From Serratia silvae (GTDB lineage: Bacteria > Pseudomonadota > Gammaproteobacteria > Enterobacterales > Enterobacteriaceae), in assembly GCF_023282985.1 (NCBI RefSeq), contig NZ_JAGQDC010000006.1:62001-126000 (forward strand): a stretch of 64,000 nucleotides of DNA, written 5' to 3'. The notes under the pieces were generated by a model. It was not told the DNA's origin, made no database searches, and worked only from the letters and a program-made list of their open reading frames with translations. Made by a program: the position numbers and the translations under genes. Positions 11,458-20,825 of this stretch are shown in pieces (position 1 is the stretch's first letter; the number at the start of each line of letters is the position of its first letter).

Positions 11458-11785
11458 ATGCCTGCGATAAGATTAAATTTAATTTAAATCAGTGGCTTAT
11501 GTGATAAATCAATGCATAATCACCACAAAACAGTCAAAATCTGGTAAACTATCATCCACTTTTGCGCCTGTTCGCCGTGCAGTGCTGTCAGTCTACCTCC
11601 GAGGCCGTTGTCCAGACCTAAGGTTTATCTGTGAGCTGCGGGCTTGCGGTCACGATTATTCAGGATAGCAGCCTGATATACCCAATCAATTTCACGTCGC
11701 AGCCAGGCGGCAACAACGCAATGGCTCGTGGAGTGATGGATATTTTGGCTATTCGCCGTATTTTCTAGATAACTTGGAGGTTTTC
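11458..11785. other. sspA upstream region
   Basis: About 330 bp without a gene. It should hold the sspA promoter, but no strong -10/-35 pair stands out. The stretch 11676-11714 (ATACCCAATCAATTTCACG, then GCAGCCAGGCGGCAAC) resembles one arm of the ERIC elements found elsewhere here, without the core or the second arm. TTGGAGG at 11774-11780 is the sspA ribosome binding site. Confidence 0.5.
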
Positions 11786-12427
11786 ATGGCTGTCGCTGCC
11801 AACAAACGTTCGGTAATGACGCTGTTCTCTGGCCCGACCGACATCTTTAGCCATCAAGTACGTATCGTACTGGCGGAAAAAGGCGTCAGCGTCGAGATCG
11901 AGCAGGTAGAACCCGATAATCTGCCGCAGGATCTGATCGACCTCAACCCATACCAGACGGTACCGACGTTGGTCGATCGCGAGCTGACGCTGTATGAATC
12001 CCGTATCATCATGGAATACCTTGATGAGCGTTTCCCTCACCCGCCGTTGATGCCGGTGTATCCGGTAGCACGTGGTGAAAGCCGTCTGATGATGCTGCGT
12101 ATCGAGAGAAACTGGTACACGCTGATGTACAAAATCGAGCAGAGCAACGGCCAGGAAGCTGAATCAGCACGCCGTCAACTGCGCGAAGAGCTGCTGGCGA
12201 TTGCGCCAATCTTCGGCCAGACCCCGTATTTCATGAGCGAAGAGTTCAGCCTGGTAGACTGCTACCTGGCGCCTCTGCTGTGGCGTTTGCCGCAACTGGG
12301 TATCGAACTGAGTGGTGCCGGCTCCAAAGAGCTGAAAGGCTACATGACCCGCGTCTTCGAGCGTGATGCATTCCTGGCCTCTCTGACCGAAGCCGAGCGC
12401 GAAATGCGCCTGCAGACTCGGGGCTAA
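11786..12427 (+). CDS. sspA: SspA, stringent starvation protein A
   Basis: RNA-polymerase-associated protein with a glutathione-S-transferase fold but no GST activity. In E. coli it aids acid tolerance and lowers H-NS in stationary phase. The start is the ATG at 11786 (MAVAANKRSVMTLFSGPTD), 5 nt after TTGGAGG; an ATG 12 nt upstream lies inside that ribosome binding site. The 213 residues hold a thioredoxin-like N-domain (about 10-85) with ESRIIMEYLDERFPHPPLMP, and a helical C-domain. sspB follows after 5 nt. Confidence 0.98.
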   Translation: MAVAANKRSVMTLFSGPTDIFSHQVRIVLAEKGVSVEIEQVEPDNLPQDLIDLNPYQTVPTLVDRELTLYESRIIMEYLDERFPHPPLMPVYPVARGESRLMMLRIERNWYTLMYKIEQSNGQEAESARRQLREELLAIAPIFGQTPYFMSEEFSLVDCYLAPLLWRLPQLGIELSGAGSKELKGYMTRVFERDAFLASLTEAEREMRLQTRG

Positions 12428-12432
12428 GCATC

Positions 12433-12939
12433 ATGGATATGTCTCAGATGACCCCGCGCCGTCCTTATCTTTTGCGGGCATTCTATGACTGGCTGTTGGA
12501 TAACCAACTGACTCCGCATCTGGTCGTAGACGTGATGCGGCCAGATGTGCAGGTTCCGATGGAGTTTGCACGTGATGGTCAGATTGTGCTGAACATTGCT
12601 CCGCGTGCCGTTGGCAACCTGCAACTGGGCGACGACGAAGTGACCTTCAACGCGCGCTTTGGTGGCGTACCTCGTCAGGTACTGGTACCAATGGCGGCCG
12701 TGCTGGCGATTTATGCACGAGAGAACGGGGCCGGTACCCTGTTTGAACCGGAAGCCAAGTACGAAGATGAAGGGGCTTTTGAAGGTCTGGAAGAGGTGTC
12801 TGGCCCAACGGGTAGCCTGATGTCAGTGGTTGATAGCGATCGTCAGGATAGCGTTGAAGACGATAACGGCCCTGATGATGAACCGCCACAGCCGCCACGC
12901 GGTGGTGGTGGCCGTCCGGCGTTGCGTGTCGTGAAGTAA
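12433..12939 (+). CDS. sspB: SspB, ClpXP adaptor for ssrA-tagged proteins
   Basis: Adaptor that binds the ssrA tag and tethers the substrate to ClpX. The 168-residue protein has the folded substrate-binding domain at about 1-110 (RRPYLLRAFYDWLLDNQLTPH through VLAIYARENGAG). An acidic disordered linker follows. The C-terminal ClpX-binding peptide RPALRVVK is intact, so the tether should work. It is co-transcribed with sspA, with a terminator 21 nt after its stop. Confidence 0.98.
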   Translation: MDMSQMTPRRPYLLRAFYDWLLDNQLTPHLVVDVMRPDVQVPMEFARDGQIVLNIAPRAVGNLQLGDDEVTFNARFGGVPRQVLVPMAAVLAIYARENGAGTLFEPEAKYEDEGAFEGLEEVSGPTGSLMSVVDSDRQDSVEDDNGPDDEPPQPPRGGGGRPALRVVK

Positions 12940-12960
12940 GCTACGGCAGGCAGGGAAAAA

Positions 12961-12986
12961 GGTGCAACTCAGGTTGCGCTTTTTTA
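12961..12986 (+). terminator. Terminator of sspAB
   Basis: GTGCAAC pairs with GTTGCGC around TCAG, followed by TTTTTTA. Confidence 0.8.
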
Positions 12987-13028
12987 TTGCCTGTAGATCG
13001 GCAAGTTGGGTATCCGGAAGGTAAAAGC

Positions 13029-13052
13029 AAAGGGCCGGCAAGCCGACCCTTT
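13029..13052 (-). terminator. Likely terminator of gltBD
   Basis: On the minus strand, AAAGGGTCGGCTTGCCGGCC forms most of a hairpin closed by CTTT and followed by GCTTTTAC. It lies about 20 nt past the gltD stop. Confidence 0.65.
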
Positions 13053-13073
13053 GGGAGAACGTAGAGGTGTAAA

Positions 13074-14492
<1,419 letters not shown>

Positions 14493-14503
14493 TCAATGAC
14501 CCC

Positions 14504-17500
14504 TTACTGCGCCTGAACCCGCAGCTCGGCTGCGGAACGACTACGGTGACCCAACAATGCTTTGACATCACTGGACTTCGGTTTGACCAGCGCAAACTTC
14601 GGCGCCCAAACCGGCCAGTTGGCCAAGATCTCTTCTGCCCGTGATGAACCGGTCAACTGCACGTGTTCGGTGATCAAACCGCGCAGGTGCTCTTCATGGA
14701 TCGCCAGTTGATCGACGTCCAGCACTTCCACCAGTTCCGGGTTGACGCGTTTGCGGAACTCGCCGTCTTCGTCCAGAACGTAGGCGAAACCGCCGGTCAT
14801 ACCTGCACCAAAGTTGATGCCGGTTTTACCCAATACGCAGACGATGCCACCGGTCATGTATTCACAACCGTTATCGCCAATGCCTTCAACCACGGTGATT
14901 GCCCCGGAGTTACGCACGGCGAAACGCTCCCCGGCGCGGCCTGCGGCGAACAGCTTGCCACCGGTTGCGCCGTACAGGCAGGTGTTGCCGATGATGCTAG
15001 CCTCGTGGCTGCGGAAGGCAGAACCCACCGGAGGACGCACGGCGATACGGCCACCGGCCATCCCTTTACCGACGTAGTCGTTGGCATCGCCGGTCAGGGT
15101 CAGCTCAACGCCGCCAGCATTCCACACGCCGAAGCTCTGGCCAGCGGTACCGGAGAAATGCGCCTTGATCGGATCGGCCGCCATCCCTTGATCGCCATGC
15201 AGTGTGGCAATCGCCCCTGACAAGGTCGCGCCGACGGAACGATCAGTGTTACGGATATCGAAATAGAAGGTCTTGCTGTGCTTGGCCTCGATATGCGGCT
15301 GTGCCTGTGCCATCAGCTCCTTGTTCAGCACGCCCTGATCGAACGGTGGGTTGCTGCTTTCGGTGCAGTGCAGGGCTTTGCCCGCGTGTGGCGTGGCGGT
15401 TTTCAGCAACGGCGACAGATCCAGCTTGTTCTGCTTGGCGGAGATCCCGTCGAGCTCGGTCAGGAACTCGGTGCGGCCAATCAGATCGACCAGTTGGCTG
15501 ACGCCCAGTGTAGCCATGATCTCACGGGTTTCCCGAGCGATAAACTGGAAGTAGTTGGTCACGCGCTCTGGCAGGCCGTGATAGTGATCGCGGCGCAGTT
15601 TTTCATCTTGAGTTGCCACGCCGGTCGCGCAGTTGTTCAAGTGGCAGATACGCAGGTATTTACAGCCCAGAGCTACCATCGGGCCGGTGCCGAAGCCGAA
15701 GCTCTCTGCACCCAGAATGGCGGCCTTAACAATATCGACGCCGGTTTTCAGCCCACCGTCCACCTGTAGGCGGATTTTGTGGCGCAGACCGTTGGCTACC
15801 AGCGCCTGCTGGGTTTCCACCAGGCCAAGCTCCCATGGGCAGCCAGCATATTTAACTGAAGATAACGGGCTTGCCCCAGTGCCGCCGTCGTAACCGGCAA
15901 TGGTGATCAGATCGGCATAGGCTTTCGCTACGCCGGTGGCAATGGTGCCCACGCCCGGCTCGGAAACCAGCTTCACCGAAATCATCGCCTTCGGGTTCAC
16001 CTGTTTCAGATCGAAAATCAGCTGTGCCAAATCTTCAATCGAATAGATATCGTGATGCGGCGGAGGCGAGATCAGGGTAACGCCCGGCACCGAATAACGC
16101 AGTTTGGCGATATACGGCGTGACCTTATCACCAGGCAACTGACCACCTTCACCCGGTTTGGCACCTTGGGCGACCTTTATCTGGATCACGTCGGCGTTCA
16201 CCAGATAGGCTGGTGTCACACCAAAGCGGCCAGAGGCCACCTGCTTGATACGGGAAACCTTGTTGGTGCCGTAGCGCGCAGGATCTTCACCGCCTTCACC
16301 GGAGTTGGAGAAACCGCCCAGGCTGTTCATGGCAATCGCCAGCGACTCATGGGCCTCCGGGCTGAGTGCCCCGATGGACATGGCGGCGGTATCGAAGCGT
16401 TTGAACAGCGATTCGGCCGGTTCAACCTGATCGACCGGGATCGGTGCGCCTTTCGGGGTGATCGCCAGCAGATCGCGCAGTGTGGCAATCGGGCGCTCGT
16501 TCACCAGCTTGGCATAAGCCTGGTAATCGCTGTATTCACCGCTGTGCACTGCTTTTTGCAGCGAGTTCACCACGTCTGGGTTATACGCATGGTATTCGCC
16601 ATTGTGGACGAACTTCAGCAGGCCACCTTGATCCAGCGGTTTGCGTTTCAGCCAGGCGCGTTTGGACAGGTTTTGCAGATCCTGCTGGAAGTCGCTGAAG
16701 CTGGCACCGCCGATGCGGCTGACCACGCCCTGGAAACAGAGATCGGACAGGTCACGGTGCAGGCCAACGGCTTCAAACAGTTTGGAACAGCGATAAGAGG
16801 CGATAGTCGAGATGCCCATTTTGGACATGATCTTGTACAGCCCTTTATTGATGCCGTTGCGGTAGTTGAGCATCACGTCGCGGTATTTCTTGTCGATCGC
16901 CTGGCTGTCAACCAGCTTGGCCAGCGTTTCGTAGGCCAGATACGGGTAGATGGCGGTAGCGCCAAAGCCCAGCAACACGGCGAAGTGGTGCGGGTCGCGG
17001 GCGCTGGCGGTTTCAACGATGATGTTGGCATCGCAACGCAGGTTTTTGTCCACCAGGCGGGTCTGGATTGCCCCCACCGCCATTGGCGCTGGTACCGGCA
17101 GACGCTGGTTGTTGATGGCTCGGTCGGACAGCACCAGCAGCACTGCGCCGTCACGGACTTTACGTTCCGCTTCGTCGCACAGGGCGTGGATGGTCTGCTC
17201 CAGATCCTGCTCCGCCGGATCGAAGGTCAGGTCGAGTGTGTCGGCACGATAATATTCACCTTCCAGCGTCGTGAGCTGCTTGAAGTCTGAATACAAAAGG
17301 ATCGGCGATTTGAAGCTCAGGCGGTGAGCCTGGCCTTCGGCTTCGCAGAACACGTTCATCTCGCGGCCGATGCTGGTGGCCAGAGACATCACGTGGGCTT
17401 CACGCAACGGATCGATCGGCGGGTTGGTGACCTGAGCGAACTGCTGGCGGAAGTAGTCATAAATGATGCGAGGACGGCTGGAAAGCACGGCGAATGGGGT

Positions 17501-18964
17501 ATCGTCACCCATCGAACCGGTGGCTTCCTGGCCGATCTCGCCCAGTACGCGGATCACCTGGTCTAGCTCTTCGCTGCTGTAGCCGAACTGCTTCTGGTAG
17601 GTTTCCAGCGTGGCGTCATCCAGCTCGCGGCTGCCCACCTGATCTTCCGGCAGATCTTCGAACGGCACCAGACGCTTAACGTTCTTCTCCATCCACTCTT
17701 TATACGGGTGGCGGCTTTTCAGATCGTTGTCGGTTTCGGCGGAGTGCAGGATCTTGCCGCTGCGGGTGTCGATCACCATCAGCTCGCCTGGCCCGACGCG
17801 GCCTTTTTCGATGACCTCATCCGGCTGGTAATCCCAGATGCCGACTTCTGAAGCACAGGTGATCAGCTTGTCTTTGGTGATGACGTAGCGCGCCGGACGC
17901 AGACCGTTACGGTCCAGGTTACAGGCGGCGTAGCGGCCATCGGACATCACGATGCCTGCCGGGCCGTCCCACGGCTCCATGTGCATCGAGTTGAAGTCGA
18001 AGAAGGCGCGCAGATCGGTGTCCATATCCGGGTTGTTCTGCCAGGCTGGTGGCACCAGCAAACGCATGGCACGGATCAGATCCATACCGCCTGCCAGCAA
18101 CAGCTCCAGCATGTTGTCCAGCGAGCTGGAGTCGGAGCCTGTTTCGTTAACGAAAGGCGCAGCGGCTTGCAAATCCGGGATCAGCGGGGTCTGGAACTTG
18201 TAGGTACGCGCACGTGCCCACTGGCGGTTACCGGTGATGGTGTTGATTTCACCGTTGTGTGCCAGATAGCGGAACGGCTGTGCCAAAGGCCAGCGCGGTA
18301 CGGTATTGGTAGAGAAGCGCTGGTGGAACAGGCAGATGGCCGATTCCAGCCGCAGATCGGCCAGATCCAGATAGAAGCGTGGCAGATCGGCTGGCATGCA
18401 CAGACCTTTGTAGATCGTCACCAGGTTGGAGAAACTGCACACATAGAAGCTGTCGTCCTGGACGCGCTTCTCGATACGGCGACGGGCCACAAACAGGCGG
18501 CGTTCCATATCACGTGGACGCCAGCCCGCAGGGGCGTTCACGAAAATCTGTTCAATACGCGGCAGGGAAGAGAGGGCGATCTCACCCAGAACGTCCGGGT
18601 TGGTAGGAACTTCGCGCCAGCCGACGATTGACAGCGTTTCGTTCTGCAGCTCTTCTTCAACAATGCGGCGGCTGGCACGGGCTTCCTCTTCGTTCTGGCT
18701 GAGGAACATCATGCCAACGGCGTAGTTTTTGGCTAAACGCCAGCCGCGTTCTTGCGCCACCATGCGGAAAAAACGATCGGGCTTTTGCAATAACAGGCCG
18801 CACCCGTCGCCAGTCTTACCATCAGCAAGAATTGCACCACGGTGTTGCATGCGGGCCAGTGCGTGAATAGCGGTCCTCACCACTTTGTGGCTAGGTTCGC
18901 CTTCTATGTGGGCGATCAGGCCGAAACCACAGTTGTCCCTCTCATGGGATTTATCGTACAGCAT
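14504..18964 (-). CDS. gltB: Glutamate synthase (NADPH) large subunit
   Basis: Alpha subunit of GOGAT, which makes two glutamates from glutamine and 2-oxoglutarate. It has 1486 residues. Cys12 (MLYDKSHERDNC) is the amidotransferase nucleophile exposed after removal of an 11-residue propeptide. The glutaminase domain spans about 12-420, followed by the central domain. The FMN/[3Fe-4S] synthase domain includes GEGGEDPARYGTNKVSRIKQ and the Cys cluster CKYLRICHLNNC. A C-terminal beta-helix GXGXG domain starts with the G-rich NAGGVELTLTGDANDYVGKG. GGGGAGG lies 8 nt before the ATG. Confidence 0.99.
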   Translation of the reverse strand: MLYDKSHERDNCGFGLIAHIEGEPSHKVVRTAIHALARMQHRGAILADGKTGDGCGLLLQKPDRFFRMVAQERGWRLAKNYAVGMMFLSQNEEEARASRRIVEEELQNETLSIVGWREVPTNPDVLGEIALSSLPRIEQIFVNAPAGWRPRDMERRLFVARRRIEKRVQDDSFYVCSFSNLVTIYKGLCMPADLPRFYLDLADLRLESAICLFHQRFSTNTVPRWPLAQPFRYLAHNGEINTITGNRQWARARTYKFQTPLIPDLQAAAPFVNETGSDSSSLDNMLELLLAGGMDLIRAMRLLVPPAWQNNPDMDTDLRAFFDFNSMHMEPWDGPAGIVMSDGRYAACNLDRNGLRPARYVITKDKLITCASEVGIWDYQPDEVIEKGRVGPGELMVIDTRSGKILHSAETDNDLKSRHPYKEWMEKNVKRLVPFEDLPEDQVGSRELDDATLETYQKQFGYSSEELDQVIRVLGEIGQEATGSMGDDTPFAVLSSRPRIIYDYFRQQFAQVTNPPIDPLREAHVMSLATSIGREMNVFCEAEGQAHRLSFKSPILLYSDFKQLTTLEGEYYRADTLDLTFDPAEQDLEQTIHALCDEAERKVRDGAVLLVLSDRAINNQRLPVPAPMAVGAIQTRLVDKNLRCDANIIVETASARDPHHFAVLLGFGATAIYPYLAYETLAKLVDSQAIDKKYRDVMLNYRNGINKGLYKIMSKMGISTIASYRCSKLFEAVGLHRDLSDLCFQGVVSRIGGASFSDFQQDLQNLSKRAWLKRKPLDQGGLLKFVHNGEYHAYNPDVVNSLQKAVHSGEYSDYQAYAKLVNERPIATLRDLLAITPKGAPIPVDQVEPAESLFKRFDTAAMSIGALSPEAHESLAIAMNSLGGFSNSGEGGEDPARYGTNKVSRIKQVASGRFGVTPAYLVNADVIQIKVAQGAKPGEGGQLPGDKVTPYIAKLRYSVPGVTLISPPPHHDIYSIEDLAQLIFDLKQVNPKAMISVKLVSEPGVGTIATGVAKAYADLITIAGYDGGTGASPLSSVKYAGCPWELGLVETQQALVANGLRHKIRLQVDGGLKTGVDIVKAAILGAESFGFGTGPMVALGCKYLRICHLNNCATGVATQDEKLRRDHYHGLPERVTNYFQFIARETREIMATLGVSQLVDLIGRTEFLTELDGISAKQNKLDLSPLLKTATPHAGKALHCTESSNPPFDQGVLNKELMAQAQPHIEAKHSKTFYFDIRNTDRSVGATLSGAIATLHGDQGMAADPIKAHFSGTAGQSFGVWNAGGVELTLTGDANDYVGKGMAGGRIAVRPPVGSAFRSHEASIIGNTCLYGATGGKLFAAGRAGERFAVRNSGAITVVEGIGDNGCEYMTGGIVCVLGKTGINFGAGMTGGFAYVLDEDGEFRKRVNPELVEVLDVDQLAIHEEHLRGLITEHVQLTGSSRAEEILANWPVWAPKFALVKPKSSDVKALLGHRSRSAAELRVQAQ

Positions 18965-19619
18965 ATCAGTGAACCTCCCCAGGCTCTGTGTGACTCTTAC
19001 AACCCACTGCGAAGGGCCTGCTCAATTTCAGGCAGAAGTCCAATCAGCAAGGTTAATATCGCCAATCTGCTTTTCCGCCCTCCATCAATGGCCTCTCGTG
19101 ACGGTTCTCACAAGTGGTAAATGACTTGTTTTAAGAGGGAGTCTTAAATTACTGCATAATTATGACGAGACGTTTGCTCGTCCAGAAAGCTTCCAGCGGA
19201 TATCCAACTTAGCGAGAAAGAATACGCAGGTCAAATATGGGCTTAACAGGGATTTCGATGGCTTGCATGAGGTTTATGATGATGAAAAATAAGTTTTTTC
19301 AGACCTTTTTGGCTCGATGGGAAGGCAGGGGGAGTGCCGCAAAAATGTGAGCTGTCTCACTATAGTGCAATGCTTGAATCTCTGCACCATGCTAGTGCTG
19401 GTGGCAATGCCAGAATTTTATTCTGGTAAATTTGTATTTATTGTTTTTTATAACTGTTTTTCATCGCTTTGTCATAAAGCTGTTAACAGTGCGCTGAGGA
19501 TTAGAAACTTTCATTGAGATAAAAATGATTTTATTTGCACTAATAATGAATAGTTATGCCTGTGGCGGCCTTTGGGGAAAAGCGTTGATCCCTGTCATCG
19601 CGGGAAAAGCCTTATTATC
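18965..19619. other. gltB upstream control region, no gene called
   Basis: This is the divergent region between gltB and yhcC. In E. coli the gltBDF promoter here is long and controlled by Lrp and IHF; A+T-rich tracts at 19420-19560 fit that, but no operator can be assigned by eye. A 22-codon frame on the minus strand (18997-19065) ends 33 nt before gltB and is discussed as a possible leader. The 66-codon plus-strand frame at 19317 has no gene-like features. Confidence 0.5.
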
Positions 19620-19747
19620 ATACCCTATGGAGTTCAAGTTGCAGCTAGGCGGCCAGCTTGCTCATCCCCAAGAGCTTACTTTTGGGTAAGTGACTGGGGT
19701 GTGCAAGTGCAGTCAACAACGCTGCGGCTTGAAATACGACGGGTATA
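19620..19747 (-). repeat. ERIC element (copy 2)
   Basis: A 128-bp element inverted relative to the other copies. It starts ATACCCTATGGAGTTCAAG, has the core GAGCTTACTTTTGGGTAAG / TGACTGGGGTG, and ends TACGACGGGTATA. It ends 37 nt upstream of the yhcC start codon. Confidence 0.93.
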
Positions 19748-19784
19748 GCATAACGGCCTTCAAACACAGAGAGACACCAAGATT

Positions 19785-20711
19785 ATGCAGTTGCCGCAAT
19801 TAGTCAATATGTTTGGTAGCGATCTTCAGCGCCGTTATGGGGAGAAGATCCACAAACTCACGCTGCACGGTGGGTTTAGCTGCCCAAACCGCGACGGTAC
19901 GCTGGGGCGCGGCGGCTGTACTTTCTGCAACGTGGCCTCTTTTGCCGATGAACAGATGCAGCAGCAAAGCATTGCGGAGCAGCTGGCCATTCAGGCGCAG
20001 AAGGTTAACCGGGCAAAACGCTATCTGGCCTATTTCCAGGCCTATACCAGCACCTATGCCGAAGTTGAACTGTTGGCCAACATGTACCAGCAGGCGCTGA
20101 CGCAGGCCGAGATGGTGGGTATCTGTGTCGGCACCCGGCCAGACTGCGTGCCTGAAGCGGCGCTCGATCTGCTGGCTGGCTACCGTGAGCAGGGCTTCGA
20201 GGTGTGGCTGGAGCTGGGGCTGCAAACGGCGCATGATAAAACGCTAAAGCGCATCAACCGTGGCCACAATTTCTCCTGTTACCAGCAGACTAGCCGTCTG
20301 GCGCGGGAACGTGGCCTGAAGGTATGCAGCCACCTGATCGTTGGCCTGCCCGGAGAGACGCATCAACACCATCTGGCTACGCTGCAAGCGGTGGCTGAGA
20401 GCGGGGTGGACGGCATCAAGCTGCACCCGCTGCATATTGTCACCGGTAGCACCATGGCGCGAGCCTGGCAGGCGGGGCGTTTGCCTGAGTTGTCGCTGGA
20501 GGATTACGCATTCAGCGCCGGGGAAATGATCCGCCATACGCCGAAGGAGATTATCTACCACCGCATTTCGGCCAGCGCCCGACGGCCCACCCTGTTGGCA
20601 CCATTATGGTGCGAAAACCGCTGGAATGGCATGCAGGCCGTCGGCGGCTATCTTCAGAGCCATGGCGGCCAGGGTTCGGCACTGGCGGCAGACCAGCAAT
20701 ACCTGCCTTAA
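19785..20711 (+). CDS. yhcC: YhcC, radical SAM protein (TIGR01212 family)
   Basis: Radical SAM enzyme of unknown substrate, 308 residues. The cluster-binding segment HGGFSCPNRDGTLGRGGC followed by TFCNV (about residues 27-50) has the family's C-x(11)-C-x2-C spacing, in place of the common CxxxCxxC. LELGLQTAHDKTLKRINRGH and SHLIVGLPGETHQHH are further radical SAM core strands. It lies upstream of arcB, as in E. coli. ERIC copy 2 sits just upstream and may be part of its transcript. The catalytic role is unknown. Confidence 0.93.
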   Translation: MQLPQLVNMFGSDLQRRYGEKIHKLTLHGGFSCPNRDGTLGRGGCTFCNVASFADEQMQQQSIAEQLAIQAQKVNRAKRYLAYFQAYTSTYAEVELLANMYQQALTQAEMVGICVGTRPDCVPEAALDLLAGYREQGFEVWLELGLQTAHDKTLKRINRGHNFSCYQQTSRLARERGLKVCSHLIVGLPGETHQHHLATLQAVAESGVDGIKLHPLHIVTGSTMARAWQAGRLPELSLEDYAFSAGEMIRHTPKEIIYHRISASARRPTLLAPLWCENRWNGMQAVGGYLQSHGGQGSALAADQQYLP

Positions 20712-20825
20712 AATCCCGCTCTCAGGTTGCGAATTGCAACCATTCCCACACTTCACAGTAAGGTTTCTTATCTTAACCGCATTTTACGGTATGATTTGAG
20801 CGATTATGTCTGTTGGGAATGGCTC

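Noticed and set aside
16052-17290. 412-codon open frame on the plus strand opposite gltB
   Set aside because: It is antisense to a perfectly conserved gltB. Its translation is His/Arg/Gln-rich with no domain, as expected of a shadow frame in a G+C-rich gene.
19317-19517. 66-codon open frame in the gltB-yhcC spacer
   Set aside because: No ribosome binding site, atypical Cys-rich composition, and it lies in an A+T-rich control region.
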